A stretch of DNA of 64,000 nt from Alphaproteobacteria bacterium UBA3612 (GCA_002375465.1 DFLT01000007.1:1-64000), one strand, 5' to 3'. Shown: positions 31,449 through 40,540, numbered from the stretch's first letter. The notes: a model not told the origin generated them from the letters alone. Translations and numbers: made by a program.

Positions 31449-32993
31449 TCATGCGTCCAGGCCGTGGACGAACCACCGGGGGGTGCCGCCGCGATCGTCG
31501 GAAGCCAGCCCTTCCCGGTACAGCCAGAAACGCCGCCCCTCCCGATCCTCCACCCGGTAATAGTCGCGCAGGCGTGTGCGTCCCGGTTCGCGCCACCATT
31601 CCGGCGCAATGCGTTCGGGGCCTTGTGCGCGGGCCACATCGTGCAATTGCCGCCGCCAGCGGAAACGGGCTGGCGGCCCCTCAGGCACGGCATGGACGAC
31701 CTCTGCGCGTTCGGGCGTATTCAACAGGCGCAATGGTGCCCGGCCCTGTCGGTTAACGCTGCGTGCGTCTGGATGCGGCGTCGCGGCGGCAGCAAAAAAG
31801 GCCTCCCCGCGCTCGGGCACATGACTACCCAGGGTTACGGACTGAAATACGGCGTCCTCTCCCAACCGGGCGGACAGGCGATCGATCAATGCAACGAACG
31901 CCATCTGGTCGCGTCCTTCGCCGCTCAAATCGTCCTGTATGGCGCCAAGCGGTTCTGCGCGCAGAACCTCCAGCGCGGCGCCATCGACGCCAAAACCGGG
32001 GTCCAGCCGGTCCAGCTTGCCGTCGAACAGGCGAACCATATGGGCGGGATCGCGGCTGGCGCGGCTGGTCGCCACCTCTGCATTCAAGGCGCGCCCGTCG
32101 ACGCGGAAGGCCGTGTAGCGCAGGGACCGTGCACCGATATGATTTTCATCCATTAACACCGACAGGTCAGCGGCCAGATCCTGCAATATCCGCATCAGCC
32201 CAGCCAGATCGCCGAGCGGCTCCGCCAGCCGCCGGATGCTGCGCAAGGGCGGGCGCTGCCGAGCGGGAACAAGGGGTTCCGCCCGGCGCCCCATGGCCTG
32301 GTCCAGGCGGGTGACGGGGTTGCGGCAGGTCTGTTCGACCTTGCGAAAGCGGCGCACCAGTGCCGGGCGCGGAACCGCCGCCAGCGCGCCAATCGTCTTT
32401 AGCCCCAGCCGTCGCAGCAACTGCACCGTTTCGGCATCCAGCCGCAATGTGCCGACCGGCAGCGGCGCGAGCATGTCAGCAAGCTGGTCCGCGTGGCAGA
32501 TCGTGTGCGCATCGCCGCCACTGTGGGACAAGGCCCATGCGGCGCCGACCGTCGGTGCCGCAGCCAGATGGATGTTAAGCCCGGCGCTGGCGAACCTGCG
32601 GGCCATGTCGCCCAGCATGGATGCCTCCCCGCCATGCAGATGGGCGGAACCTGTGGTGTCGAGGAGCAGGGCATCGGCGCCATCCGCTTGCGTCCAGGGG
32701 CACCAGCGCTGTGCCCAGCCGGCCAGCCGGGCGAGATCGGCGGTATCGGCATCCGGGTCGGCATCCTCTACGGCAAGGTCCGGCACCAGTGCACGCATGT
32801 CGGTAATGCGTCCGCCCCGGGCCATGCCCAGCGCCGCCGCCGCCGGATTTACGTCGTGAATGACGGGACCGTGCGTGCCCTCCGCCGCCAGAACGAGCGG
32901 CCTATCCTGCGGCCAGTCTCCGCCTGACTTCCGCATCCAGCGATCCATCGCCAGATGCGGTATGAAGATGGAGACGATGCGCCGCCTCGTCAT
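31449..32993 (-). CDS. imuB: ImuB, catalytically inactive Y-family polymerase
   Basis: The 514-residue protein is the beta-clamp-binding hub of the SOS mutasome. ATG 32993 (MTRRRIVSIFIPHLAMDRW) matches the normal ImuB N terminus; a longer start would add non-family sequence. The Y-family fold is visible (VPRPALVRRFRKVEQ, LGLKTIGALAAV), but the catalytic acidic pairs of DinB are not conserved. The C-terminal region has RDYYRVEDREGRRFWLYREGL. The gene overlaps imuA by 92 nt. Confidence 0.93.
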   Translation of the reverse strand: MTRRRIVSIFIPHLAMDRWMRKSGGDWPQDRPLVLAAEGTHGPVIHDVNPAAAALGMARGGRITDMRALVPDLAVEDADPDADTADLARLAGWAQRWCPWTQADGADALLLDTTGSAHLHGGEASMLGDMARRFASAGLNIHLAAAPTVGAAWALSHSGGDAHTICHADQLADMLAPLPVGTLRLDAETVQLLRRLGLKTIGALAAVPRPALVRRFRKVEQTCRNPVTRLDQAMGRRAEPLVPARQRPPLRSIRRLAEPLGDLAGLMRILQDLAADLSVLMDENHIGARSLRYTAFRVDGRALNAEVATSRASRDPAHMVRLFDGKLDRLDPGFGVDGAALEVLRAEPLGAIQDDLSGEGRDQMAFVALIDRLSARLGEDAVFQSVTLGSHVPERGEAFFAAAATPHPDARSVNRQGRAPLRLLNTPERAEVVHAVPEGPPARFRWRRQLHDVARAQGPERIAPEWWREPGRTRLRDYYRVEDREGRRFWLYREGLASDDRGGTPRWFVHGLDA

Positions 32994-33663
32994 AGCTGGC
33001 CGTCCAGATGCCGGGCCGTTCTCCCCGCGCGCGGAACAGTTCCGCCCGCCAGCGCGGCGCGCCGGGGGCGGCGCCATCGAAAGGGTGAGGCGCGGAAGGC
33101 AGCGAGCCCACCCGCCAGCGCCGCCGCGCCGCCGACAGGTTCGCGGCACCGCCAAAGCGCATCAGCATGACGTGAACCCCCTGCCGCTCTGCACGTAAAG
33201 CGAGGCGCTTCGTCGCCGTGAAGTCGAGCGCCCGTGGCTCTCCCCACACCTCCCCTATAATGGCAGAGAGAGAGGCGCATTTCAGCCCTTCCTCCATGGT
33301 CCAGAGGACGTCGGCGGCGTTGCGCGCACAGGCAAGGACCAGCCGATCCCGCGCCAGACCGAAGCGTGCAAAGGCGTGTCCATAGGGCCGGCCGGTTTCC
33401 AGCGCCGACATGCGGTCCTGCACCCATAATAGCCCGCCGCGCTGCGGCACCTGTGCCAGAGCGAAGCCGATTGCGCCTGCATCGCGTGGAGGGGCAAACA
33501 GCTCTGCCAGCCGGGGACTGCCGGGCAAGAGGGGAGCATGTGAGTCGATGGCCGCAATAGGTGTCGAGTCGGCGGTCGATTCGGCTGGACGCACCTCGGC
33601 CCCTCGAATGAAATTATCATTCGATTCCAAAAGATGGATGGCCTTGATCCTGTCCACATTCAT
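32902..33663 (-). CDS. imuA: ImuA, RecA-like SOS mutagenesis protein
   Basis: The 253-residue protein has ATG 33663 (MNVDRIKAIHLL), close behind the LexA box. It has a RecA/SulA-like core without a functional Walker A (GAIGFALAQVPQRGGLLWVQDRM, RPYGHAFARFGLARDRLVLACA in parts). The tail of short Arg-rich segments at the C terminus overlaps the imuB start. It bridges RecA or primed DNA to ImuB. It is first in the imuA-imuB-dnaE2 cassette. Confidence 0.9.
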   Translation of the reverse strand: MNVDRIKAIHLLESNDNFIRGAEVRPAESTADSTPIAAIDSHAPLLPGSPRLAELFAPPRDAGAIGFALAQVPQRGGLLWVQDRMSALETGRPYGHAFARFGLARDRLVLACARNAADVLWTMEEGLKCASLSAIIGEVWGEPRALDFTATKRLALRAERQGVHVMLMRFGGAANLSAARRRWRVGSLPSAPHPFDGAAPGAPRWRAELFRARGERPGIWTASYDEAAHRLHLHTASGDGSLDAEVRRRLAAG

Positions 33664-33682
33664 CAACCTGCATGCACCAAGT

Positions 33683-33697
33683 GTTCTACTTATGTTC
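33683..33697 (-). promoter_or_regulatory. LexA (SOS) box of the imuA operon
   Basis: GTTCTACTTATGTTC is an exact GTTC-N7-GTTC, the alphaproteobacterial LexA site. It lies 20 bp upstream of the imuA start and should cover the promoter, so repression is lifted on DNA damage. Confidence 0.88.
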
Positions 33698-33779
33698 CGA
33701 ATAGAACGACAGCAGGCGATAGAGTCAATCCGGGGAAAATCGGGGGCAGGGTGGGCAGCCCGGGCCGGGCATCGATGCC

Positions 33780-33965
33780 TTGCTGGTCGTGAAGGCAGAC
33801 AGCCACACGGCATATTGGACTACGCAGGCGGAGGGACAGATCGCATCGCAGATGCAGGTCACACTCTCCAGCGACGAACAGCAGATGATTTTCCGCTATC
33901 TATGGAGCGCCGCCGATCCCGAGGGGGCGAGATTCAATGACCGGTACGTTTACGTTCGGCAGTAG
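33780..33965 (+). CDS. Possible small protein
   Basis: The 61-residue frame (TTG 33780, or GTG 33789) reads VVKADSHTAYWTTQAEGQ and ends ARFNDRYVYVRQ. Composition looks protein-like, but there is no good ribosome site and no family. It is divergent from imuA and faces the next gene tail to tail. The surrounding 33698-34033 holds nothing else recognisable. Confidence 0.35.
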   Translation: MLVVKADSHTAYWTTQAEGQIASQMQVTLSSDEQQMIFRYLWSAADPEGARFNDRYVYVRQ

Positions 33966-34033
33966 TCAGGCGGAGTGGCGCAAGCCTGCTTATTGAGCCT
34001 GAATTAAGGGGGGCCGGCGCGTCGAGCAGACCT

Positions 34034-35035
34034 TCATAATAAAGGGCGGGCCAGCGGCCAGCTGACGCCAGCGGCCTGCGCTATCTGGCCGATCCACTGC
34101 GCCACCATTGCCACTTCCTGGTCGACGACATCGCTCTTGGCGGCTTCTTCCTGAGTCTCGATTTGCGTTTTGAAATCGCCGCCCAGTTTTGCGTGCACGG
34201 CGAATGTCGGCCCGTCGACCATTTCCCGCAATTCCTGGGGACCGGCGCCCATATCGAACAGTTCTGACAGCCTGGCCAAGGTCTCGAAGCGCTCCTGGTT
34301 GAAGCGATCGCTGTCGAGGCTGTGCAATCTTTCTCTTTCGTTCGAGGACAGCAGCATGGCGAACTGCCGCTGCTGAAGAAACCACGCCAGGCCAGCATAT
34401 TGCAAGTCGGTCATTTCGAACTGCTCGGCTGTGGACATGCCCAGATCCATTGGCGCGAACTGCATGATGTGGCGGTACAGCCGCCGTACCCATCGACGCC
34501 CCATCATGCCCTTCTTGTGCACCGAGTGCAGGAAGTTTTCGATGGAACCCGTCAGCAGCAATGCCCGTGCATCAGGGCGGGCCGACAAGATTGCGGGAAT
34601 CAGGCTGTTCGCAACATTCGACGGCTTGATCACCACCACCTCCCCTGCGCCGAACGGGCGGGACAGCAGGCGCAGTATCGGCACCAAGGCGGGCGATGCC
34701 TTCGAACCGGCGGCTGCCAGGTCGTTCAATATTCCCGGTTCGCTGAGGCCAAGGCTTTTTCCGGGAAGGTCCATGGCGCGCGTGAGCAAGGTGGAGCGCA
34801 CGAAGGCGCTGTGAAAAATGAAATGGACCTTTCCCGCCGCAATATGGTCTGCCTGCAATTCGCTTGCCGCCAGCCAGACATTGTCGTTCTGGTTGCGGGG
34901 CTGATGGTCGGCCAAAAACGTCAGGCTGCGGATGATGTCACGGTCCAGACGGACGAATTCTACCCTTTCCCCTTGCGCATCATATCGATGGGGGAACCAT
35001 TGAGGATTCCTGAGGATTTCGCCTGCATCCGGCAC
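34034..35035 (-). CDS. Sulfotransferase-like protein
   Basis: The 333-residue protein has IFHSAFVRSTLLTRAM (about residues 73-88), which resembles the PAPS-binding P-loop of sulfotransferases (G..RcGSTlL.r.l). LSEPGILNDL takes the place of the family's rEP segment, and VVIKPSNVANSL the place of the 3'-phosphate-binding part. The later sequence is helical and ends with a short acidic region. It is divergent from a 2OG-Fe(II) oxygenase. Probably modifies a small molecule or peptide; substrate unknown. Confidence 0.55.
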   Translation of the reverse strand: MPDAGEILRNPQWFPHRYDAQGERVEFVRLDRDIIRSLTFLADHQPRNQNDNVWLAASELQADHIAAGKVHFIFHSAFVRSTLLTRAMDLPGKSLGLSEPGILNDLAAAGSKASPALVPILRLLSRPFGAGEVVVIKPSNVANSLIPAILSARPDARALLLTGSIENFLHSVHKKGMMGRRWVRRLYRHIMQFAPMDLGMSTAEQFEMTDLQYAGLAWFLQQRQFAMLLSSNERERLHSLDSDRFNQERFETLARLSELFDMGAGPQELREMVDGPTFAVHAKLGGDFKTQIETQEEAAKSDVVDQEVAMVAQWIGQIAQAAGVSWPLARPLL

Positions 35036-35170
35036 AAGTTTCTCCTCTGTCCTGCAATGGGGTGCGGTGATTGGATCTGGTCTGCAGATCCTTCAATATC
35101 TACGACAATCGTGCAAGAGTGGCGCGATGAAGGCTGGCTCTGTCCGAGCCGTTGACCAAGGTTTCGACGA

Positions 35171-35908
35171 ATGAAGATCACTCTCAACCCCGACCTCGAC
35201 GCCAACACCCTGGCGCAGGATTTTGCCAGGAAGGGGCGGCTGCAGGTTCGGGATTTTTTCACGGCTGATACGGCAGAGGAAACCTATCGGCAGCTCGTTG
35301 CCGCCCCATGGTCTCTCGCATTCAACCACGGGGATCAGGTGCGCGAATTAAGCCCGCAGCAATTGCAGCAACTTTCATCTCAGCAAAAAGCTGAACTTCA
35401 GCAGCTGGTGCACGAAAATGCAAAGCATAATTATCAGTTTCTATATAATCATTATCCCCTGTTTTTTAATTATTTCAAAAAACAGCAGGAAAGAAATCAT
35501 CTTTTCTCTATGTACGAATTTATCAACAGCCCCTTGATGCTGGAGTTTTTCCGTAAACTTACCGGACGCGAGGAAATTATGTGGGCTGATGGGCATGCGA
35601 CACTGTATCAGGCAGGGCACTTCCTTAAATATCATACGGATGAGAAGCCCTCCGACAAACGCGTTGCCGCCTATGTCCTGAATTTCACAAAGGCATGGGG
35701 ACGCGATTGGGGCGGGTTGCTGCAATTCTGGGACCAGAGCTATGATGTGGAGCAGGCTTATCGGCCCATTTTCAACGCCCTGAACATCTTTACCGTGCCG
35801 ACCGATCATTCGGTCAGCGTCGTGGCGCCTTTTTGCCCCGGATTGCGGTTTTCCATCACCGGATGGCTGCGCGCCGATCAGCCGCCGGGTGCAATACCGC
35901 AACGCTGA
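35171..35908 (+). CDS. 2OG-Fe(II) oxygenase, prolyl-hydroxylase-like
   Basis: The 245-residue protein carries the HxD iron motif in LKYHTDEKPSDKRVAAYVLNFTK (His-Thr-Asp), the distal iron-binding His in PTDHSVSVVAPF and the 2-oxoglutarate-binding Arg in GLRFSITGWLR. The layout LNFTKAWGRDWGGLLQFW is that of TPA1/Ofd1-type prolyl hydroxylases. A Gln/Asn-rich helical N-terminal part (QQLQQLSSQQKAELQQ) precedes it. It is lower in GC than its neighbours. It likely hydroxylates a peptide or protein side chain. Confidence 0.85.
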   Translation: MKITLNPDLDANTLAQDFARKGRLQVRDFFTADTAEETYRQLVAAPWSLAFNHGDQVRELSPQQLQQLSSQQKAELQQLVHENAKHNYQFLYNHYPLFFNYFKKQQERNHLFSMYEFINSPLMLEFFRKLTGREEIMWADGHATLYQAGHFLKYHTDEKPSDKRVAAYVLNFTKAWGRDWGGLLQFWDQSYDVEQAYRPIFNALNIFTVPTDHSVSVVAPFCPGLRFSITGWLRADQPPGAIPQR

Positions 35909-35920
35909 ATCATGTCGGGT

Positions 35921-35956
35921 CGGATCGCAGGCACGTTCTTAAGCGCCTGCGATCCG
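35921..35956. terminator. Bidirectional terminator-like hairpin
   Basis: CGGATCGCAGGC (35921-35932) pairs perfectly with GCCTGCGATCCG (35945-35956) across a 12-nt loop. It lies between the converging ends of the oxygenase gene and purL. No long T-run is present. Confidence 0.7.
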
Positions 35957-35964
35957 TCAGGCCG

Positions 35965-38100
35965 TTATTGCTGCATCAAATTCGGAAGCCAGTCGCGGTG
36001 CGCCGCTTTCAGGGCTTCCAGGGCCACATTTTCGCCGCCGACGGCGATTGTGGAACCGCCGACGGTGCCGAGGCGGGTGCCTTCTATGTCTGTGCCCGCA
36101 GGGGCGGTCACCACATAGCGCGCCTGGTCCTCGCCAAAGGCGGCGGGATGGTCGAGGGCGTCGAGCGTGGCGCCCTTGTCCCCCGCCAGTGCCATTTCCG
36201 TGACTGCCACCAACAGGCCACCGTCGGAAATATCGTGCGCGGCTGTGACTTTCCCCTCGGCGATTAGCGTGCGGACATAGTCGCCAACCGCCTTTTCCGC
36301 GTCCAGGTCGACGGAGGGCGGGGGGCCATCCTCACGATTGGCGATTGTGCGCAGCCATTCGGACTGGCCCAGATGGGCGCCGGGCTTGCCGATCAGCCAG
36401 ATGACCTCGCCATCGGCCTTCAGCGAAATATCGGTCCGTTTGTCATAATCCTTTAGCAGGCCGATTGCACCAATGGCGGGTGTGGGAAGGACGCCGACAC
36501 CATTGGTCTCGTTGTAGAGGGAGACGTTGCCCGAGACGATGGGCATGTCCAGCGCGGCGCATGCCTCTGCCATCCCCTCTATACAACCGACAAACTGGCC
36601 CATGATCTCTGGCCGTTCCGGATTGCCGAAATTCATGCAGTCGGTGGTGGCAAGCGGGGTCGCGCCGACGGCGGTGAGGTTGCGATAGGCCTCTGCAATC
36701 GCCTGTTTGCCGCCCTCCACGGGATCGGCGAAGCAATAACGCGGGTTGCAATCCGTTGTGATGGCGAGCGCCTTTTTGGTGCCGTGTACGCGCACGACCG
36801 CTGCGTCGCCGCCGGGCCGACCGATCGTGTCGGCCATGACCATGTGATCATATTGTTCCCAGATCCAGCGACGGCTGGCGAGCGCGGAAGACCCCATCAG
36901 GGTCAGAAGGTCATCGGTGACGGCGTTCGAGAATTCAACGCCGCCCAGTGCCTCGCGCTTGGGCGTCGGCATATGCGGGCGGTCGTAAAGCGGCGCATTG
37001 TCGCCAAGCGGTCCAAGAGGAATGTCGCACACCGTCTCGCCTCCGAAGCTGAGAACGAGGTGCTTGGTGTCGGTAACCTCGCCGATGACGGCGAAGTCCA
37101 GTTCCCATTTTTCGAATATCTTTTGCGCCTGCGCCTCGCGTCCGGGCTTCAGCACCATCAGCATGCGTTCCTGCGATTCGGACAGCATCATCTCATAGGG
37201 TGTCATCGCCTCTTCGCGGCACGGTACCTTGTCGAGATCGAGATGGATGCCGACCCCGCCCTTGTCGGCCATTTCCACCGAAGAGCTGGTGAGGCCTGCC
37301 GCGCCCATATCCTGTATGGCGACAATGGCATCGGTGGCCATCAGCTCCAGACATGCCTCTATCAGCAGCTTTTCCGTGAAGGGATCGCCGACCTGAACGG
37401 TGGGGCGCTTCTCCTCTGAATCGTCGGTGAATTCGGCGGATGCCATGGTGGCGCCGTGGATGCCGTCACGTCCCGTCTTCGACCCGACATAGATGACCGG
37501 ATTGCCGATGCCGGCGGCTGCCGAATAGAAAATCTTGTCCGTGCGGGCCGTCCCCACGGTCATCGCGTTGACCAGGATATTGCCATTATAGGCCGGGTGG
37601 AAATTGGTTTCGCCGCCCACCGTCGGTACGCCGACGCAATTGCCATAGCCGCCGATGCCCGCGACGACGCCCTTTACCAGATGGCGTGTCTTTGGATGGT
37701 CCGGCGCGCCAAAGCGCAGGGCGTTCATATTGGCGACCGGGCGGGCACCCATGGTGAAAACGTCGCGTAATATGCCGCCCACGCCCGTCGCTGCGCCCTG
37801 ATAGGGTTCGATGAAGCTGGGGTGATTGTGCGATTCCATCTTGAAGATGGCCGCGTCGCCGTCGCCAATGTCGACCACGCCGGCATTCTCGCCCGGACCG
37901 CAAATGACCTGCGGGCCTGTGGTCGGCAGCTTCTTCAGGTGCAGGCGGCTGGATTTATAGGAGCAATGTTCCGACCACATGACCGAAAAGATGCCAAGCT
38001 CGGTCAGGTTCGGGGTGCGTCCAAGGGCGTTCAGGATGACGCCATATTCGTCCGGGGAAAGGCCGTGTTCGGCAACGAGTTCAGGGGTGATGTCAGTCAT
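35965..38100 (-). CDS. purL: Phosphoribosylformylglycinamidine synthase subunit PurL
   Basis: The 711-residue small-form PurL works with PurS and PurQ. It converts FGAR to FGAM with ATP and ammonia in purine synthesis. Segments SVMWSEHCSYKSSR, GDGDAAIFKMESHNHPSFIEP, GGGVGIHLDLDKVP-like and AHDISDGGLLVAVTEM are diagnostic. The short length shows that the glutaminase is a separate protein, as in most alphaproteobacteria. purE/purK lie further right on the same strand, and no purQ or purS is in the window. Confidence 0.97.
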   Translation of the reverse strand: MTDITPELVAEHGLSPDEYGVILNALGRTPNLTELGIFSVMWSEHCSYKSSRLHLKKLPTTGPQVICGPGENAGVVDIGDGDAAIFKMESHNHPSFIEPYQGAATGVGGILRDVFTMGARPVANMNALRFGAPDHPKTRHLVKGVVAGIGGYGNCVGVPTVGGETNFHPAYNGNILVNAMTVGTARTDKIFYSAAAGIGNPVIYVGSKTGRDGIHGATMASAEFTDDSEEKRPTVQVGDPFTEKLLIEACLELMATDAIVAIQDMGAAGLTSSSVEMADKGGVGIHLDLDKVPCREEAMTPYEMMLSESQERMLMVLKPGREAQAQKIFEKWELDFAVIGEVTDTKHLVLSFGGETVCDIPLGPLGDNAPLYDRPHMPTPKREALGGVEFSNAVTDDLLTLMGSSALASRRWIWEQYDHMVMADTIGRPGGDAAVVRVHGTKKALAITTDCNPRYCFADPVEGGKQAIAEAYRNLTAVGATPLATTDCMNFGNPERPEIMGQFVGCIEGMAEACAALDMPIVSGNVSLYNETNGVGVLPTPAIGAIGLLKDYDKRTDISLKADGEVIWLIGKPGAHLGQSEWLRTIANREDGPPPSVDLDAEKAVGDYVRTLIAEGKVTAAHDISDGGLLVAVTEMALAGDKGATLDALDHPAAFGEDQARYVVTAPAGTDIEGTRLGTVGGSTIAVGGENVALEALKAAHRDWLPNLMQQ

Positions 38101-38313
38101 GAAACGCCCAATAGCGGCGCAGCAGGCAGAGGGCTAGACGATGAAGGTGTCGCGACGCCTTTAGCGTTCGGCGGTGTTGCTGACGCGGGCAATATCCTGA
38201 TCCACGTTAGATATTGAATTTCATGGGAATTCTGTCGGTAAACTTTACATATCCGTAACAGGTGCGGCGGAGTTGGTCGTGTAAGGCGATGATATAACGG
38301 TTAACATTCCGAA

Positions 38314-38329
38314 TGGTACGGCTCTTGCT
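38314..38329 (+). promoter_or_regulatory. Sigma-54 promoter (-24/-12)
   Basis: TGGTACGGCTCTTGCT matches TGGCACG-N4-TTGCW at all but one base, with GG and GC separated by the required 10 nt. The expected start of transcription is near 38340, about 25 nt before the ATG of the PEP-CTERM gene. An activator-binding site upstream is expected; an imperfect palindrome GGAAT-TTCC-ATTCC overlaps the start region. Confidence 0.7.
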
Positions 38330-38365
38330 TGGTGGGAATTTCCATTCCAAAACGGGGGTTATATA

Positions 38366-39037
38366 ATGAAAATTTCAGCAGTTGCGTGCGTTGCAGCGGT
38401 GCTTCTTTCAACGTCTGCCATGGCGGAGCCGGTGTTTGATCGCTTCGGCGCCCTGCCGCAGACCGAATTCGGCGGCGACGGCATCCCCAATGACCGCGTT
38501 GCTGTCACCAACATTTCCTCTGAGGGAGTGGACGGCGAGATCGGCATCACGGCAACGCCGCGTTTTTCCGCCCCATCCCCCACTTTGGTCTCCGATGGCG
38601 TTTTCGCCGTGGAATCCGGCACCACGTCGGATGACCGTTCAAAGTGGAATTTCAGCTATTATGCAGACGTTCTGCCAGGCCTGAACTATTCCCTGCTGTA
38701 CGATTTCGATCCCAGCAACGGAACGGACTATGGCACGATCAATTTCCTTTTTGCCAGCGGGACGATTGAGGACAGCCAGAACCCGACCTTCGCCTTTTTG
38801 AACGACGGCATCGCTCCGTTCGTGATCGCGCCTGAGATGTTCGACTTCGACGCAGATGCCAATGGCATTTACAATTTCCGCTTTCAGGCACGTGATGCCA
38901 ATGGCGGCCTGGTTGGAGAAGCGGCCATTGACGTGATCGTCGGTGAGGGCGCCACGGACGTTCCCGCTCCGGCGGCGTTCGGCCTTTTGGGTCTCGGCCT
39001 GGCCGGCCTTGGCTTTGCGCGTCGTCGCAAGGTCTGA
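38366..39037 (+). CDS. PEP-CTERM-type exported protein
   Basis: The 223-residue protein has a signal peptide (MKISAVACVAAVLLSTSAMA), an acidic beta-rich mature chain with DFDADANGIYNF, and a C-terminal sorting tripartite signal. That signal is the VPAPAAF motif, a hydrophobic helix (GLLGLGLAGLGF) and ARRRK. This is the VPxP variant of PEP-CTERM, processed by exosortase and destined for the cell surface or exopolysaccharide. Its promoter is sigma-54 type and a strong terminator follows, so it is a single-gene transcript. Confidence 0.88.
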   Translation: MKISAVACVAAVLLSTSAMAEPVFDRFGALPQTEFGGDGIPNDRVAVTNISSEGVDGEIGITATPRFSAPSPTLVSDGVFAVESGTTSDDRSKWNFSYYADVLPGLNYSLLYDFDPSNGTDYGTINFLFASGTIEDSQNPTFAFLNDGIAPFVIAPEMFDFDADANGIYNFRFQARDANGGLVGEAAIDVIVGEGATDVPAPAAFGLLGLGLAGLGFARRRKV

Positions 39038-39061
39038 GTAACTTCAGTCTCGTTTGAATAG

Positions 39062-39093
39062 AGGGCCGCGTTTCCGGGTGGAAGCGCGGCCCT
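39062..39093 (+). terminator. Rho-independent terminator after the PEP-CTERM gene
   Basis: AGGGCCGCG (39062-39070) pairs perfectly with CGCGGCCCT (39085-39093). The stem can extend by T-A pairs into the loop, and a T-rich tail (TAATGTTTT) follows. Confidence 0.85.
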
Positions 39094-39155
39094 TAATGTT
39101 TTGGTGCACCTGTGCCGCACTGTGTACGAGACCAAATTGCGCCTATGAAGTCTGC

Positions 39156-39887
39156 ATGACCTCGAACGAAAGAATCGCCGCCTCCGCGCTCGGCGACCGC
39201 CGGTTGCGCTTCTATGACTTTGCAATGGCGGCGTTCGTTGCGATCCTGCTGCTGTCGAACCTGATCGGCGCGGCGAAGGTCAGCACCATTGATCTGCCGT
39301 TCCGCGACCAGCGCTTTCTGTTCGGTGCCGGCATATTGTTCTTCCCGCTGAGCTATGTTCTCGGCGACGTTCTGACCGAGGTGTACGGCTATGCCCGTGC
39401 GCGCCGGGTGATCTGGACGGGCTTCGTTGCCCTTGCCTTCATGGCGTTCATGTCATGGGTGGTCGTGGCGCTGCCCCCGGCAGACGGTTGGGACGGGCAG
39501 GCCGCCTATGAAAGTGTTTTTGGTGGCACCTGGCGGATCGTCATTGCCTCCATCCTCGCCTTTTGGGTGGGGGAGATCGCCAACGCCTTCGTGATGGCGC
39601 GCATGAAGCTGCTGACCGGCGGGAAGCATCTCTGGACGCGGACCATCGGCTCGACGGTGGTGGGGCAGGGCTTCGACAGCCTGATTTTCTATCCCATCGC
39701 CTTCTTGGGCATATGGCCGACGGAGCTGGTCGTGTCCGTCATGATCTCCAACTATTTGCTGAAGGTATTGTGGGAGGCGGTGCTGACGCCCGTAACCTAT
39801 TGGGTGGTCGCGCGCATGAAGCGGGCCGAGGGCGTCGACGTGTTCGACGAGGGGACCGACTTCACGCCGTTCCGGGCAAGGGTATAG
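39156..39887 (+). CDS. Queuosine precursor transporter (YhhQ/DUF165 family)
   Basis: The 243-residue membrane protein takes up preQ0/preQ1 or a similar base. ATG 39156 (MTSNERIAAS) is used, because upstream sequence is the terminator region. Six or so helices are seen. The segments LFFPLSYVLGDVLTEVYGYARARRVIWTGF, FWVGEIANAFVMARMK, TIGSTVVGQGFDSLIFYPIAFLG and LKVLWEAVLTPVTYW (read in pieces) are diagnostic for DUF165. Confidence 0.9.
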   Translation: MTSNERIAASALGDRRLRFYDFAMAAFVAILLLSNLIGAAKVSTIDLPFRDQRFLFGAGILFFPLSYVLGDVLTEVYGYARARRVIWTGFVALAFMAFMSWVVVALPPADGWDGQAAYESVFGGTWRIVIASILAFWVGEIANAFVMARMKLLTGGKHLWTRTIGSTVVGQGFDSLIFYPIAFLGIWPTELVVSVMISNYLLKVLWEAVLTPVTYWVVARMKRAEGVDVFDEGTDFTPFRARV

Positions 39888-39946
39888 TTTCGATAGTTTG
39901 AGAGAGGATCTCCGCCCTCCTATGTTGAGGTAGAGGGAGAGAGACC

Positions 39947-40540
39947 ATGGCTACGGCACCCAATTCGATGACTGGTCCCGCGCCGCGCGCGACGTTTCGA
40001 TCGATGTTCGACGGCACTCTGGACGACTGGAAGGTCATCGGCGCCGAACATGACCGGCATCAGGAGGAGCGGCAGCCGGACATCATCCTGGAGCAGCTGG
40101 CGCGGCTGGGCGATATAGAGGTGGGTTTTCGCGCCGACCAGCTGACCCACAGCCTGATGTGCGCCACGCTTGCCCGCCGGGCCGGTGCGACGCCGCAGGA
40201 GGTCGTCGCGGCGCTGTGCCACGATTTGGGCAAGACCATGTCGATCCCCAATCATGGCGCCATCGCGGCGGAAATCCTGAAACCCTATGTCGACGATTAC
40301 GTTTATCACACGATCAAATGGCATCAGCATTTTCAGGGCAAATATTATTATAACCACATGGGTCTGCCGACCGACATGCGGGAGCAGTTCCGGGACGAGG
40401 AATGGTACGATTTCGCGGTGAAGCTGGTCGACGAATGGGATGCCCCCGCATTTGACGAGGAATTCGATTGCGACACGCTGGAAAGCTTCCGGCCCGAAAT
40501 CGAGGAGGTGTTCACGAAGCCAAGAAAGAAGATCGTCTGA
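39947..40540 (+). CDS. HD-domain protein, PhnZ/MIOX-like
   Basis: The 197-residue protein has ligands of an HD metal site in LTHSLMCATLARRAG, AALCHDLGKTMSIPNHGAIAAEIL and HTIKWHQHFQGKYYYNHMGLP. The spread of His residues and the YYYN section resemble PhnZ/myo-inositol-oxygenase-like mixed-valence diiron oxygenases more than plain phosphohydrolases. No phosphonate genes are nearby, so the substrate is open. Confidence 0.72.
   Translation: MATAPNSMTGPAPRATFRSMFDGTLDDWKVIGAEHDRHQEERQPDIILEQLARLGDIEVGFRADQLTHSLMCATLARRAGATPQEVVAALCHDLGKTMSIPNHGAIAAEILKPYVDDYVYHTIKWHQHFQGKYYYNHMGLPTDMREQFRDEEWYDFAVKLVDEWDAPAFDEEFDCDTLESFRPEIEEVFTKPRKKIV

Noticed and set aside
29889..32156. Long plus-strand open frame (755 codons) opposite dnaE2 and imuB
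   Set aside because: It is the antisense of well-defined genes. High GC gives long open frames on the opposite strand, and its composition (His/Arg/Gln-rich) is not protein-like.
32994..33155. Longer N terminus for ImuB starting at 33155
   Set aside because: The added 54 residues are Arg/Pro/Gly-rich antisense-like sequence inside imuA, and known ImuB proteins begin with the MTRRR-type segment.
33691..33704. GTTCCGAATAGAAC as a palindromic LexA site of the Gram-positive type
   Set aside because: It overlaps the exact GTTC-N7-GTTC alphaproteobacterial box, which is the better match for this lineage.
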